From: Amphibalanus amphitrite
Lineage: Eukaryota; Arthropoda; Thecostraca; Balanomorpha; Balanidae
Length of the DNA stretch: 64,000 bases
NCBI RefSeq assembly: GCF_019059575.1
Contig: NW_024881784.1
Span: 1-64,000, forward strand
Reading direction: 5' to 3'
Below, piece by piece: positions 22,402 to 33,847 of the stretch. Position numbers and translations under genes: made by a program. Under the pieces are notes generated by a model. That model did no database searches, was not told the origin of the DNA, and saw only the letters and a program-made list of their open reading frames with translations. How positions within the stretch are numbered: position 1 is the first letter of the stretch; each line of letters starts with the position of its first letter.

Positions 22402-23291
22402 GGGGAAGTTGGGGGAACGCCGAATACTTTTTTTCTGACGCCCGTAGCACGCAAGGTAGACAACATAAGCTATTCTTGTTGGCGTCATTCGAGAGGCCAG
22501 TCTTTTGCCTTTCAAACATACCAGGCGCATTTGATGAATTCGCATACCGTGAAGCGCACAAACTAAAAATATCAAAGAAGTGACTTTTTCGGCGTTGCCC
22601 CGGACTGCGGGGAAAGCCGAAAATGGGAGAAATGATCTACGGGAATGCCGAAATTGATGTTTTGCTATTTCATCTCAAATTTTATCCAGAATTCGTCAAA
22701 GCTGACACGCGTTATAAGAGATTGAGGACGCTTGGTGCACACTGGAAGTTATAATTGTGTGATATAATAAGAAAAGGCCAGGTAAATCATTCCTTATGGT
22801 AACAGGCCGTTGTGTCGGTTAAAAGTGTAATTTGTGTGACTAAAAATACGCGTTGCTATTCTACAGCGGTAAAGTTCACGTAGCGTGCTTTAACGCGCGT
22901 AATTGCACGTTTTCGGCATTACCCCAGCCAGCCATACTTTCATTTGCAGGCCCATAACTTTTCAACGTGCTGTATAAATTTCAAATAGGCAGCACACTTA
23001 TGCAAAGACGTGCTGAAGATTACTTGACCGAATTGGCCAGACAAACGGTAGCATAATGAGTAGGAAATGCAACTTCGAAGACGCATGTAGTACAAAGGAA
23101 ACGTACCTTGAAAACGCTCTTGGCGCCCTCACAGCCGAAGTATTCCGAATGACGACTGGTAACAAACATGCGATAATTGGTAGTCACTTTAGCTTCAGAG
23201 CATCACTGACAGGTGGCATCCATGTCGTACGGTTTTCGAAATATCTCGAATTTCGGCTTTGCCCCAACTCCGGCATTGCCCCAACTTCCCC
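22402..23291. mobile_element. 890-bp element with inverted ends and TA flanks
   Basis: Left end GGGGAAGTTGGGG, then AACGCCGAA; right end CGGCATTGCCCCAACTTCCCC. TA flanks both (22400-22401, 23292-23293), fitting a TA-targeting (mariner-type) non-autonomous element. If the TA is instead part of the end (TAGGGG), the flanking octamers do not match, so the TA reading is preferred. No open transposase frame. Confidence 0.65.
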
Positions 23292-24304
23292 TAACCTTAA
23301 CTAAGTGGTGCATCTGTTGCAAGCAACAAATGACTGTGCATAAGATCAGATCACGTCGCGTCAGATATCAGTACGTCTAATGAAGGTCGATATAGCCTTG
23401 AACAGTGTTCACAACGTTTCTAGCACACAAGCGTCTCTTAATTTTAGAAACCCTGCTGTTGCACTTCTTTTTATCTCGCTTTTATCGACTGACTGGACTG
23501 TTTCTTTTTCATAAAAATGAGTTCGTGTTTGAATTATCCAGAGGCACCTTCGGCTCATTCTTTATTCTTTGCTTCAAAACAAAAAAAGACACAATAGGCG
23601 CAGCATTTTTTAATTTAATCAAAAGAAAAAATGGCGAATAAGATATACGAAAATAACATTCCAAACATCATAAGTCATACAAGGAACTAATTTGTGAGAA
23701 AAACCTTGCGAGAAAACCGTTAAGCAATGAGCCAATAATTCAGCCCCGCACAGTGCACACAAATCGTGAGTATCGCTATCTGACGGTCACACAGGTCTTC
23801 TAGCTCGCTCTGAAGCCTATTAGGTCGAACTTCAGAGCGCCCCCGAGGGAGAGCCTTTAATCACATAGGTATGTCTGATGTACAGTCGTCAGACATATGT
23901 GATTGTATGTATGCTTCAAAGGACTATCCGACTGAACTGACGTTTCGGCTCCTACGCCGTGTCCCTCTTTCCTTCAGGGCGAGGCAGCCATTTTCACGAT
24001 TTGAATTCACTCTGGCCACGGCCAGAGGTTGTCCTTGGGATAAGCACCTCCCCAGATGACCTTGTGCTATTCTCTTTTCCACTTTCATGCAAGAAAAAGA
24101 TTCCATGGTATGAAAGGTATGACCAATATCAAATACACTGCCTTTATCCACAGGTTGTTTTGATTTATGACCAGTAACATATTACCCAACAATTAACTAA
24201 CACCGCAACAATGAAGATTAAACACCAGTCCTTGTCGGTTCGCTTTAATTTTGGTATGGCAGTCACGCAAAGAAGGGGTCTTAGAACTTCAACTTCAACA
24301 ATAT

Positions 24305-25638
24305 CAGTAGCGGCGGAACACCTTCAATTAACCTTCGCCCCAGTGGGGGGGGGGGCATATGTTACCACCCTGTCGCGTTTTTTGCGTATAAATAAAAAAC
24401 CGCGGCGCGTAGCGCCGCGCCGCTTGGCACAGCCTTTTGTACATCAATTTTGGACAATGTGTGAAATTTTCGACCCCAGGTCATGTCAGGTCAGGTCACC
24501 AGGTCCAGTTAACTGACCAAGCCTAAAAAAGTTTGCAATCATGTCCAGCCTGCAGTGTTTGTCAGAAAGGTTTCAAACTTGGTGGATTGCATGATGTTAT
24601 GGGCCCCTACAATTTGTATATCTCGAATTTTTATATTTGTGACCTAAGGTCAGGTCAGTGCCGTGACCTTACCATTATAAGTCAATGGAGGAAAATGAAA
24701 ATGCCTCTAGATCCGTGTGTACGCATAGGAACAGTCCAAATATTTCAGAATCACAATGATTTGGACCACCCGTGATGACCAAGGTGTCATTTTTGCTGAT
24801 AGCCTCTAGAAAGGTCATCCGAGGTCATTTGAGGCTACAAACAGATTTTTGCCAATAACTCGCGATTGGAAAGAGATAGAACGCTGGGGATGGTTTCATT
24901 GAGTTTGTCTTGTTGAGACGCATCGAATGATATGCAACATGACCTTTTCCGGTCAGGTCATGGCCTTGACCTGAGGTCAAATTTTCAAGTTGATCTTTCA
25001 AGGTCAAATTATAGTTCATTCGACGCGTCTCGTCGAGAGGAACACGATTCTGGCAATAGAAATGTCGTGGCTCTTTCTAGTCAAAAGGTATTGTCGAAAA
25101 ACACTTTGCGAAAAAACAGCTATTTTTGGAGTTTTTGCCCTCTGCATGCTAAACCGTTGACCTGAGGTCAATTTTGATGATGACCTTATCGAAAGAAGAG
25201 TTCAAAAGCTATCGATTACTTTTCCATGCGTTTTTCTAGCTATCATAGTTCCTGAGATAAAAGCATGTTTTCTGAAAAATATAATGACATTTGGGAAATT
25301 TTGACCTTTGATGACCTCCAGTGACCCCAATATTGCTCCAAGAAGAAAAATGACCGAAATACTTTCAAACGTACGCATTGAGAGCTATCGACTGCTTTTT
25401 ACCGCGTCTTTCTAGCCCTCTTAGTTTTTGAGTTAGAGGTGGGTGGTAACATATGCCCCCCCCCCCCACTAGGGCGAAGTTGGCTGAGACCGCCACTGGG
25501 GCGCGGGTTAAGGGGGGGGGGGGGGCACTGCCGACTTTTGGTCCCATTCTATCCATGCAACGCCCATAGGGCTAATGTTAAAATGCCCAAATCAAGGGGG
25601 CACGGTGCCCCGGTGCCCTCCCCGTTCCGCCGCCTATG
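24305..25638 (+). mobile_element. family A MITE carrying a nested family B element
   Basis: Starts CAGTAGCGGCGGAACACC and ends CCCGTTCCGCCGCCTATG, flanked by perfect 8-bp duplications AACAATAT (24297-24304 and 25639-25646). The 8-bp duplication and CA(G/T)-type ends fit the hAT superfamily. Removing the inner insert (24332-25511) leaves a ~154-bp MITE equal in layout to the copies at 38728 and 62836. Non-autonomous, non-coding. Confidence 0.92.
24332..25507 (+). mobile_element. family B element inserted at TTAA within family A
   Basis: 1176 bases flanked by TTAA on both sides (24328-24331, 25508-25511). Ends are inverted: left CCTTCGCCCCAGTGG, right CCACTGGGGCGCGGG. Inner arms also match: a G run then GCATATGTTACCACCC at the left against GGGTGGTAACATATGC and a C run at the right. 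Rich in AGGTCA hexamers, including the everted pair TGACCTGAGGTCA near 24967 and 25158 and TCAAGGTCA near 24998. TTAA targeting and CC(C) ends resemble piggyBac-type elements; no transposase frame. Confidence 0.9.
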
Positions 25639-28600
25639 AACAATATGCCATCTTTTCTTGGTGCCCAACTCAAGCTATTCGGTACTTCATAAAAAAGAGC
25701 ATGAATGACTTTTACGTACTTAACACACCAATATGGAGATCCAAAAGCTAAAAAGCGACTATGAAGCAAGCCCACTTTCCTATATTGCTATTCAAATATA
25801 GGCATGCAGGCCAGTTCATTTTTTGGGATTATTTCTAAAAAAAAACACACACACACACACACACACATTGGCGCAAACCGGCCCTCCATGTGTGCCACAT
25901 TTTATAAATCACAAGTCGTGGGCAGTTTTCTCGGCTGGTATTTTCTTTACGCCGGCGGTTATTTTTTCGCGTGGGAGATGAAACTCCTGGATGATTTTCA
26001 GGCCAAAAAATAGCTGCAGCCGGCGATTTTCACCCGACTATGAGCAGAGGCACGGCCTTAGTGTAGATAAACTGGAGAGGGAGAGATAGTCTGAGCGCAA
26101 AGTAAGCCAAAACACTGCTGCTGCTCTTGCCATTGCTGTTAGCCTGTAGCTGCTCTTGGCAGAAGACAATTGGTTAGAAAATTACGCGACTTTGGAGCGG
26201 CATCCACAAAAGAAGTGCAGCCTATGACCCGGATGGGGATATCGAGTGCGAGCTCGACAAGGACAAAACACGATTCTGCTAATTCAAATTTATGACTGAT
26301 TTATGGCGCCTACATTATTTGCCGTTAGCACTTCCATGCACAGCACAGCGCTGTGTGAAATAAAGATTTTCCTGATTCAGAAACTGGCATGCATATAGTC
26401 CAGCTTAGTCGTAAAGTGACATTTTCCTGGACAGAAATTATAGGATATCGAGATAAAAGATCACCACACAGACATAGCCTTGATAGTGCGAACCACTTTT
26501 GGTGTTCGTTTGCCTGTCTAGGGCGGAGCGGCGGGGTCTGGCTGCTCGCTGCGGCCTCTGTGTGTGGCTGGTATTGGCTGACCCCGGGCACAGCAGGACT
26601 CCGGCCACAGCACACAGGCTACCAAACGGCGGTCAACGAGTGCCACGGGACGATACCACATATCAGTCACATTCGGAGTCAGTCGGAGCACCCCACAATT
26701 ACAATATCGACAGTGACAAAAGGACCCACTCTAAGAGCACCACCTATAACGGAATCACGTTTTACCTTAGCTCTCCTAAATACGCATAATGGAAAAAAAT
26801 ATTGAAGTGTGCCTTTGATAAAAAGGCGTTAACATAAAAGAGCATGTCGCTGTAACGAAGTCCCACAGGAAGTGGCGTTTGCCGCAAACTTTGTGTAGCC
26901 GGATGTAGCGCGCGACGCGGCCGGCGGCGCAGTACAGGTTTGGGGATCGGCTGCCCGGCCGAGGCGCTAATGCCCCGGCCATCCGGCAGTGACCGCGCCG
27001 CGCCGCGTCCAGAACACACCGGCAGCATCACACTGACCCATCAAATCCAGTACTGGAGTGAAGTGTTTACATATGTACAATCATGGATACAAGTACATGG
27101 ATACATATATTACATATAATTTATTTAATAATTTAGCTAATATATTACTTCGAAAAAAATTCAATCGAGGTGAAGTCATCAATGAAGAAACATTTAGGCA
27201 CGATATCCATCATCACAAAATAACAAATGATATAAAGAGCAGACAAAGCGTCGAAGGAGCGCCAGCGCCCAGTCCCTTTGACCAGACAAATAAGGGAATC
27301 TTGAAAAGCTTATTGCAGACATATCTGCAATTGTTAATATTAAATTAAGCTTGCTCTTTGTGCGCACGCTAGACGTTCCAACTGGTATGGCAAGCGATAA
27401 TAATGATCAAAGGTGACGCAATACGAAAGCCCGCACAATGGCCGAATGCAGGACCGGCTGACGCCAGTTCACCACACACAAAAAAAAAAACGTTAGGAAA
27501 AGATACATGGTTTGAAAGAAACCAGACACCAAAGGCGCACATTAAATTTTGGTATCCGGCACTGCTCTTTCCTGTTCCTGCAAAGTCAAGGAAAAAGATA
27601 AAGCTTTTCAGTTTTGCCGGTTCAAAACACGAGACATTCTGCTGAATTAGTGAAGCAAAGCCGACCTTACAGCAATCAAACTAGATATCATCAGTGACCT
27701 CGCTAGAAAAAAAAAATCAGGCGAGTTTCACGTCGCTGAGACACCGAGACTGCCTTTGTTGCAGTAAGTCGCAATGAAAAGAAACAAAGCTCAACTTCAT
27801 CAATTCAAATGAGGTGACAATTTGCCTGGAAACCGACTGGTAATGATACCCCATGTTCGTTATAATTGTTCGTTTAGTTGCGCTCCGCGAGATCAGAAGG
27901 ATCAATGTCCGATCGATCGTTCGTCGGCACTTGCAAGAGCCTACAGGAAATGTTCGGAATGTAGCTTAATAGCAAAAATAATTGGATATATTCTTCATAA
28001 TGCTGGCTGAGCCTCCGCCTGGTCTCGATCGAGCGCTGTTGACGCTGCGTCGTTCGGGGGCAGCGCAGCGTCGTTCGAGCCCTCACGGGAACGGCCGGGA
28101 GTGGGACCCGTCCCGTCTCAACCCTCCTGGCACAAGGGGGCAGGGTCCATACAGCCCACACGTGCGCCGGCGCGGAGCGGCGTCTGATAGTACTCGCCAT
28201 ACCTCGATACAACGAACAGCTGCATTCAACCTTCAGAGCACAGCCCCAGTCGGGCCTTACGACTTACGAGAGATATCAGAATCCTTTGTCTGACAGACTG
28301 CCCAAAGCTTTCCATATAACTAAAGCTGCATTGATAAGCTGACCACAGGTACCTGTGTCACCAACAGAGACGTTCAACGGGTCTCATAGTCTCCGACTCG
28401 AGTCGGTCTAAAGGGAACTGTTATTATGCAGTCGAGCAGGCTAGACAGAGGTGGCATAGCGGCCGCCATCCATACTGACAGGAAGCCTATAGCGCGAGTC
28501 AGTCCGGCGATCTTTGGCATAATTCCCGATGGTGATGTGGCAGAACCAAGTGGGACCCACGGTCGGTAGACTAAATATCTTCCCTCCAGTGTCCTGAAAT

Positions 28601-31600
28601 TGATTTTTCGGAGAGTGTGACTAAAGCCGCGAAGACGTCACTATTTCAAAAGGATGTCGATATTGACGCCAAACCTGAGCCACTGAAAATCTCTTGAAAA
28701 CAGTATGACATGAAGTATAAACCGTCTGTACAATTGAAACTCAGAAGCAGTAGCACTTTCACTCAATATACCCTGGTAGCACTCGCTGATCTCTCGCCTG
28801 TTACCCTCCCATCTATAATCCATATCTTTTCCCACCACAGCGTTATCATTTTCATGGTTTCAGGGCTTCAGAGAGTACATTTCTTTTTGTTTATTTGTTT
28901 TTGGTATTCCATATATTTGGCGATTTTCATCTGTCAGGGACGACGTTTGGCTTACCGGGACGTCAAAAAGGGAATCCATTTGGGTGTGGTTTTCCACCCA
29001 AATTCACGAAAATCAGGACACTGCTTCCCTCCGTACGCAGTATCAGACGATAAGTAAACGCAGCATCGGTTTCTTCATCTTTTTCACCAAACAAGTGCTC
29101 GAACATCTGAAGCATTGGTGAAACGCTTCTCCCTGGCATGGCGAGAGCGGTACCGGCAAGCGACACCAAGGGTCCGACAAGAAATGTCTGGATCCGCCTC
29201 ACAACAAGGCATCTACAATGCAACCCAGCGTGAGCGTGCCGGTCGGTCATTTACGGCTGGAGCGCGGCTACGCCCCTCTTCACACGGAGCCAACGCTACG
29301 AACCAGCGACGGTTCCAATGAGAACCGTCGTCATGTAGACTTCGGTATATGTAGTAGGACAGCCTGATCATAAAATGACTAATTTAACACTCGTCTATTA
29401 CCCTTCCGAAGCCAGGGGTCCGAGGACGATATTCAGCTTTATGTAGCCTTTCATTGCCAAGGTATTCCCCAAGAAGCTGTCCCCAGCACTTGTTACAAAT
29501 TCAATGGTAAAACGGAGCGCAACATTCATGCCTCATCCACTAAAACATGTCATTACGAACACTTCTAGAGACCGGCAGCGCTCGTGCGTTGCCTTGAACT
29601 AGAATTGGAGCTGATGCATTATTGGGGGGGGGGGGATGAGGGCGGCTGTTTTTAGACTGCACATAAAAACACTATTAGAGCTTTAGTAGCTTGACGTTTC
29701 CTGAAAGTAGAAGACCCCCCGACAAAGCAGAGGATCTCTGATCCCCATTCCACCTTCAACGCGTGCCAAGCACATACCGAAGGGTATGGCATCGCCAAAC
29801 GAACAGGGTGCAACGCATTATGCGTATAAAGTGCAATTTTACGATTGAGTGGTCCAGGCCTTTGGCTTCCGAACCTGATTACCAATTCAACTGTTTCAAG
29901 GGGTACACATTGGGTTGACGGGCGCGCACTATGCACCCCAACCTGCCATTTATAAATCACCTTTTAACGATTAGCATGCTCCATCTATGCATAAAATTTC
30001 CTGTCGCTAACTCTATATTAACCAAAACGATACGAACGTTTGTAAAAAAAGAAGTATTCCGTCCAAAGCTGATAATCTCTCACCCTACCAGCTACGTCAT
30101 TAGAAAATTCTAGCACCATTACAAACATGGATCTGACCCGACGGCATTCCGAGGTGCAATTCCGTTTCCCATATCCAGTGCGCCAATTTGCAGCTCCCGG
30201 TCCGGATGGTCGGTCTGAGATAACGCCCAGGTGGTTAGAGACACCACCATGCCCACGACAGAGAGACACCTTCGTGACGGGATGTCAGCAACAGCAGCTG
30301 AAAAGGGCGCCGCTCACATACAACAACGGGCCCAGTCTGAGAACACATCTGTCGGAGGTGACGAGCGGGCGCGGTCCGATAACGTGCCACCGATGACCTA
30401 TGCTCAGCAGTGCAGCAGTACCCCGGGAACACGAACCAGATACTGCAGATACCACAGCAGCCCAATGTCGTGATGATTACATCAATCTGCTAATTAAACA
30501 GGCAGATGCATACGAAATGTCCAGTAAAATAAGACACTTCAATCAAGATTAAATGAAAAGTCCTGCTTGAAGCTCTTTGTGGAGAACACCTTTGTTTTCA
30601 CTTTTTGACGTAAGAAGACGTGTGGTGCCATTTGAAGTTGAGAAAGAGAAGTGGGAAAAGTCAGAAATTGGTGATGTCCCGTGTTGCTGAGAATTGTGAC
30701 GCTGAAGGATTACGTGACCTTTGCTGGCTAATATCATTTTACAGTCTGCAAAAACATTAAAAAGGTTCAAAAGGCGAAATGACTTGAACGATGATGCAAG
30801 CAAATCAAATATTCTTATCTAGTCCATAGGTAGCATGAATCATAGATAACATGAATCATGTTTCTATGCATGAACCCATGTCTAGTCAAAAGAAGAAAAT
30901 CCTGAATATCGAAATATTTTGCTAAAATATACAACTCAGGTTTGCTTTTTAATAGAAAAACACAGCTAGCGAATACCCTTTTATAATAGCTATTGAACAC
31001 AAACCTCACATTGCTTTAAACAAACTGAAACAACACTTTACATAAATACGTGTGTTGGGTGAGATTTCCATTATTTGGATACGTGCGCTATTAATTATTA
31101 TAATTGCATCTACCAAACGGTAATTATGCATTCAAAGACAATCCAAAACGCACCCTAGTCTCGCCACACCGCGAACTGCCCGGCATATTAAAGATCATCG
31201 TATCTCGTTTCCAGTTATGTTCCGGCGAGAGGGCTCCAGGGCCGACCAGAGCGCGTTCCGAGCCACATCGCCGCCGCGCGAACATGTTCAGAGAAACACT
31301 TTGACGCCAATGTCCGGGGTGTGCGGCTCCGAGCACAACTTTATCCTACAAACACTCACCACCAGGAAACGAGTCCGGTCGACCCACGATGATCGAGACA
31401 AGTACGTTGTCACAGACAATATAGCAATGTACTCGAGGTGTACTTTTGTGAAATATCTCAAGTGATTGTCACTTTGTATGGCATTATTAAATTATTCAAT
31501 CAATAGCGCAAGGATTTAGCGAGTTCAACTTCTTGAGAGCAAATATAAGCAAATAGCGATATAGTCTGCATATGTGCAATCCCGGCATGGGCACGCCGAG

Positions 31601-31877
31601 CGCCACTGACGGACTGGGCAGCGCACTCCCTCCCTTCCCCGCCCACGGTGCTAGCCGCAGTGGCACGCCCCCACAACACAGTCGGCTCCCGCCCAGTGGG
31701 CCGCATCATCGGCGCGCCGCCGTGGGAACCGGCCGGGACGCGCAAAAACCGTCCCCAATCGCGACGAGCGGCGCGCCGGCTGCACGGCCGGCCGCGGGTA
31801 TCATTACCCGACGCTGACCGTACGCTGGGGGCGGCTGCAGACGGCAGTCGGCGAGATGGCCCGGCCCGGGGACTGAC

Positions 31878-32018
31878 CTTGTGCGCCTGCAGGGCATGAC
31901 CCTCGCAGGCCAGCGTGACGTCCGTGAAGATCTCGTTGCGCAGCAGGCGGGCGAAGACGCGCTGCAGGTTGGTCTGGTGGTTGTTCCATTTCAGACAGTA
32001 CTGCTGCTGGCTGTTCAT
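31878..32018 (-). CDS. BTB-psq transcription factor, exon 1 (start of BTB domain)
   Basis: Encodes residues 1-47, from ATG at 32018 in a strong context (GCCGCCATGA) to CACAAG|GTCAGT. The sequence MNSQQQYCLKWNNHQTNLQR followed by LLRNEIFTDVTLACEGHALQAHK is the classic N-terminal half of arthropod BTB/POZ domains, which mediate dimerisation and cofactor recruitment in nuclear regulators. No in-frame upstream ATG was found before an AG acceptor-like site (TCTCGGCAG, ~32030), so a non-coding exon may precede it. Ends in phase 0. The whole model has seven exons, 1809 coding nucleotides including the stop, 602 residues, and all junctions keep frame. Psq, Tkr/BtbVII-type and Bab-like proteins combine BTB and psq domains; the specific orthologue is not decided. 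Confidence 0.93.
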
Positions 32019-32700
32019 GGCGGCACCGCCCTGCCGAGACACGGAGACCACCGGCCGCGTCAGTCCGCGCCCACAGACGCTCGCACGGCCGCCTTATTGC
32101 ACACGGAGCAGGACGGCTATCTGTTCAGCATCGGAGCTGGCAGAGCGGCTAGGCGCCGCACCGTAACTCACAGCGGTGCCAGTGCCGGCGGCGGCAGGCG
32201 CTCCGCTCACTGCACGCCGTTTCACACGTGTCTGCCGCCGCCACTGCCGCCGCGCCGGCCACCTTCCGGCCGGTGAGCAGCCGGCCTCCCACCGCCACCG
32301 CCCGCCGCGCCGGCCCGGCTCCGCCGCGGCGGAATTCTTGGCGCGCCGCCAGCATCGAAATTTTATATCAAACTTTCGAATTGAGTGGGGAGCGGCCCCA
32401 TTACCCGGGAGAGCCAATAACAGTTCGGCTAGGCGGCGATATCGATTGGTGCCGACGTGACGTCAGAATAATGAGAAACTTTTGGCGAGCGGGTCGGCGC
32501 GGCGGCAGCAATGCGCGCCGGCCCGGCAGCCCGGCCGACGACACGGCAGTCGGGGCGCAAACGCCGCCGTGCCGCGCCGGCCGGGCGCCTCTTTGTTTGG
32601 GAACGAGGCCGAGGAAACCTTCGGGCGGAAATAATATCGCCAACAAACGAGTACCGTGAAGTCAGGTACTCAACTCAGAAAGAGAACAATTTTGGCTTCC
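32019..32700 (-). promoter_or_regulatory. candidate promoter / 5' UTR region of the BTB-psq gene
   Basis: CpG-rich DNA immediately upstream of the start codon. Contains TGACGTCA (CRE-type) at 32458-32465, CCAAT at 32414-32418 and its inverse ATTGG at 32445-32449, within ~50 bases, in an AT-containing island (32340-32480) between GC-rich flanks. This arrangement is typical of a TATA-less promoter. The transcription start and any non-coding exon are inferred, not seen. Confidence 0.5.
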
Positions 32701-33847
32701 AATAAACAAAAGGAACTACACTAAAGCAATGAATAATGCAACCACGTAAATGCTGCAAAACATGCACATTGCACAAATCATTGATTATCGAAAGCCCTGG
32801 TCGCTTGAGGTGCCAGCTAAGCAGAGAATATTTCGTGTCCCCAAAAATTATCGTTATCGGCCGAGTGGTCGGTGCCAATTTTGTGGAAGCCGAGAAATAA
32901 AATCATTAGGACGCAAGAAGAAAGAAAATGCCAGAAATACAAATTGCAAAATCATCTCTGAGACTGAAATTCTAAATTTATAACAATTATTTAATTTTAA
33001 GTTCTAAAAAATACATGCCGAAATGTGCTATAAAAATGATATTTTTCAGGACAGTATCCAATACCTGACAGACGAGTAATAAAAGGGGCATTTAAATATT
33101 TTTTCCTCAAAACAAAGTTTTTTTTTCAAAACCGAGAGAGGAGAGCAAGACAGACAGGATTTGTAGTTTTAGGCAAGCCCATAACACATCTTTTCTGCAC
33201 ATGCCAAATTTTCATTAGCAGGCCATTAAAGGTCGTTACTCGTCAAGTCCCGCCAGGTGATCAACAACAAAGTCTAAACACCCGCCGTAGCTTAACCACA
33301 AAAACGATCGCTAGCGAACCTTCCGTGACTGATAACGGTGACACGATGGATCAAATAGACATCACGGATTTCTTTCATAATGGCAACTAGGGCCAGGTCC
33401 CTTTAGTGACCTTATGTCAAATCCTTGTGTCAAGATAGAAAAGGGTTCTGCGCCTCTAACTGACGTAGTTCACACGAGACCATCTTAATCATCACTTATC
33501 GAAAAGCATGGAATACTGAACACAAAAATTTCGTCTGTGACAAATTAAAGTCATCCACAGTTTTCGATAATATCTTTTGATACACAAACCAGGGCGAAAA
33601 TGCTACATTATCTTTTTACGGCCAGAAAAGTAAGAAACTAAGCATCAAGTTAAATTTGCAAGTTGACCTTTTAACATCAAAATATACCTGTTCATAAATA
33701 CCTACATTTGCAAAAGAGCTCTAAAAAGGCACGACTGTTTTTACGATACTCTAAGTCTGTCATTTAACGACCTATGACCCAATTCGTCCCAGAGAATAAG
33801 ACAAAATATCCTTCTTGATGACCTATTGTGACCTAACTAGCCCTTCC
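32701..33847. other. AT-rich spacer upstream of the BTB-psq gene
   Basis: Mostly AT-rich with poly-T runs (near 33117) and scattered TGACC/GGTCA hexamers from ~33400 on, announcing the next repeat block. No reading frame of note. Confidence 0.6.

Larger units (their letters stand above)
21946..31877 (-). other. intron 1 of the BTB-psq gene (9.9 kb, transposon-rich)
   Basis: Separates the two halves of the BTB domain. Holds a GACA/CATA microsatellite (22074-22250), an inverted-ended element (22402-23291), the nested A/B transposon pair (24297-25646), an AC repeat (25845-25867) and a G run near 29627. Between these, 25.9-31.8 kb is mostly AT-rich with short unsupported frames; the GC-rich frames near 28.0-28.3 kb, 30.1-30.5 kb and 31.2 kb were examined and not recognised. 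Confidence 0.85.

Noticed and set aside
21972..22466. 164-codon Cys-Leu-Ser-Val-rich frame
   Set aside because: Translation of the GACA/CATA microsatellite.
30127..30473. Gln-rich plus-strand frames in intron 1
   Set aside because: Two competing frames, no splice context, no family; possibly a fragment of an unknown repeat.
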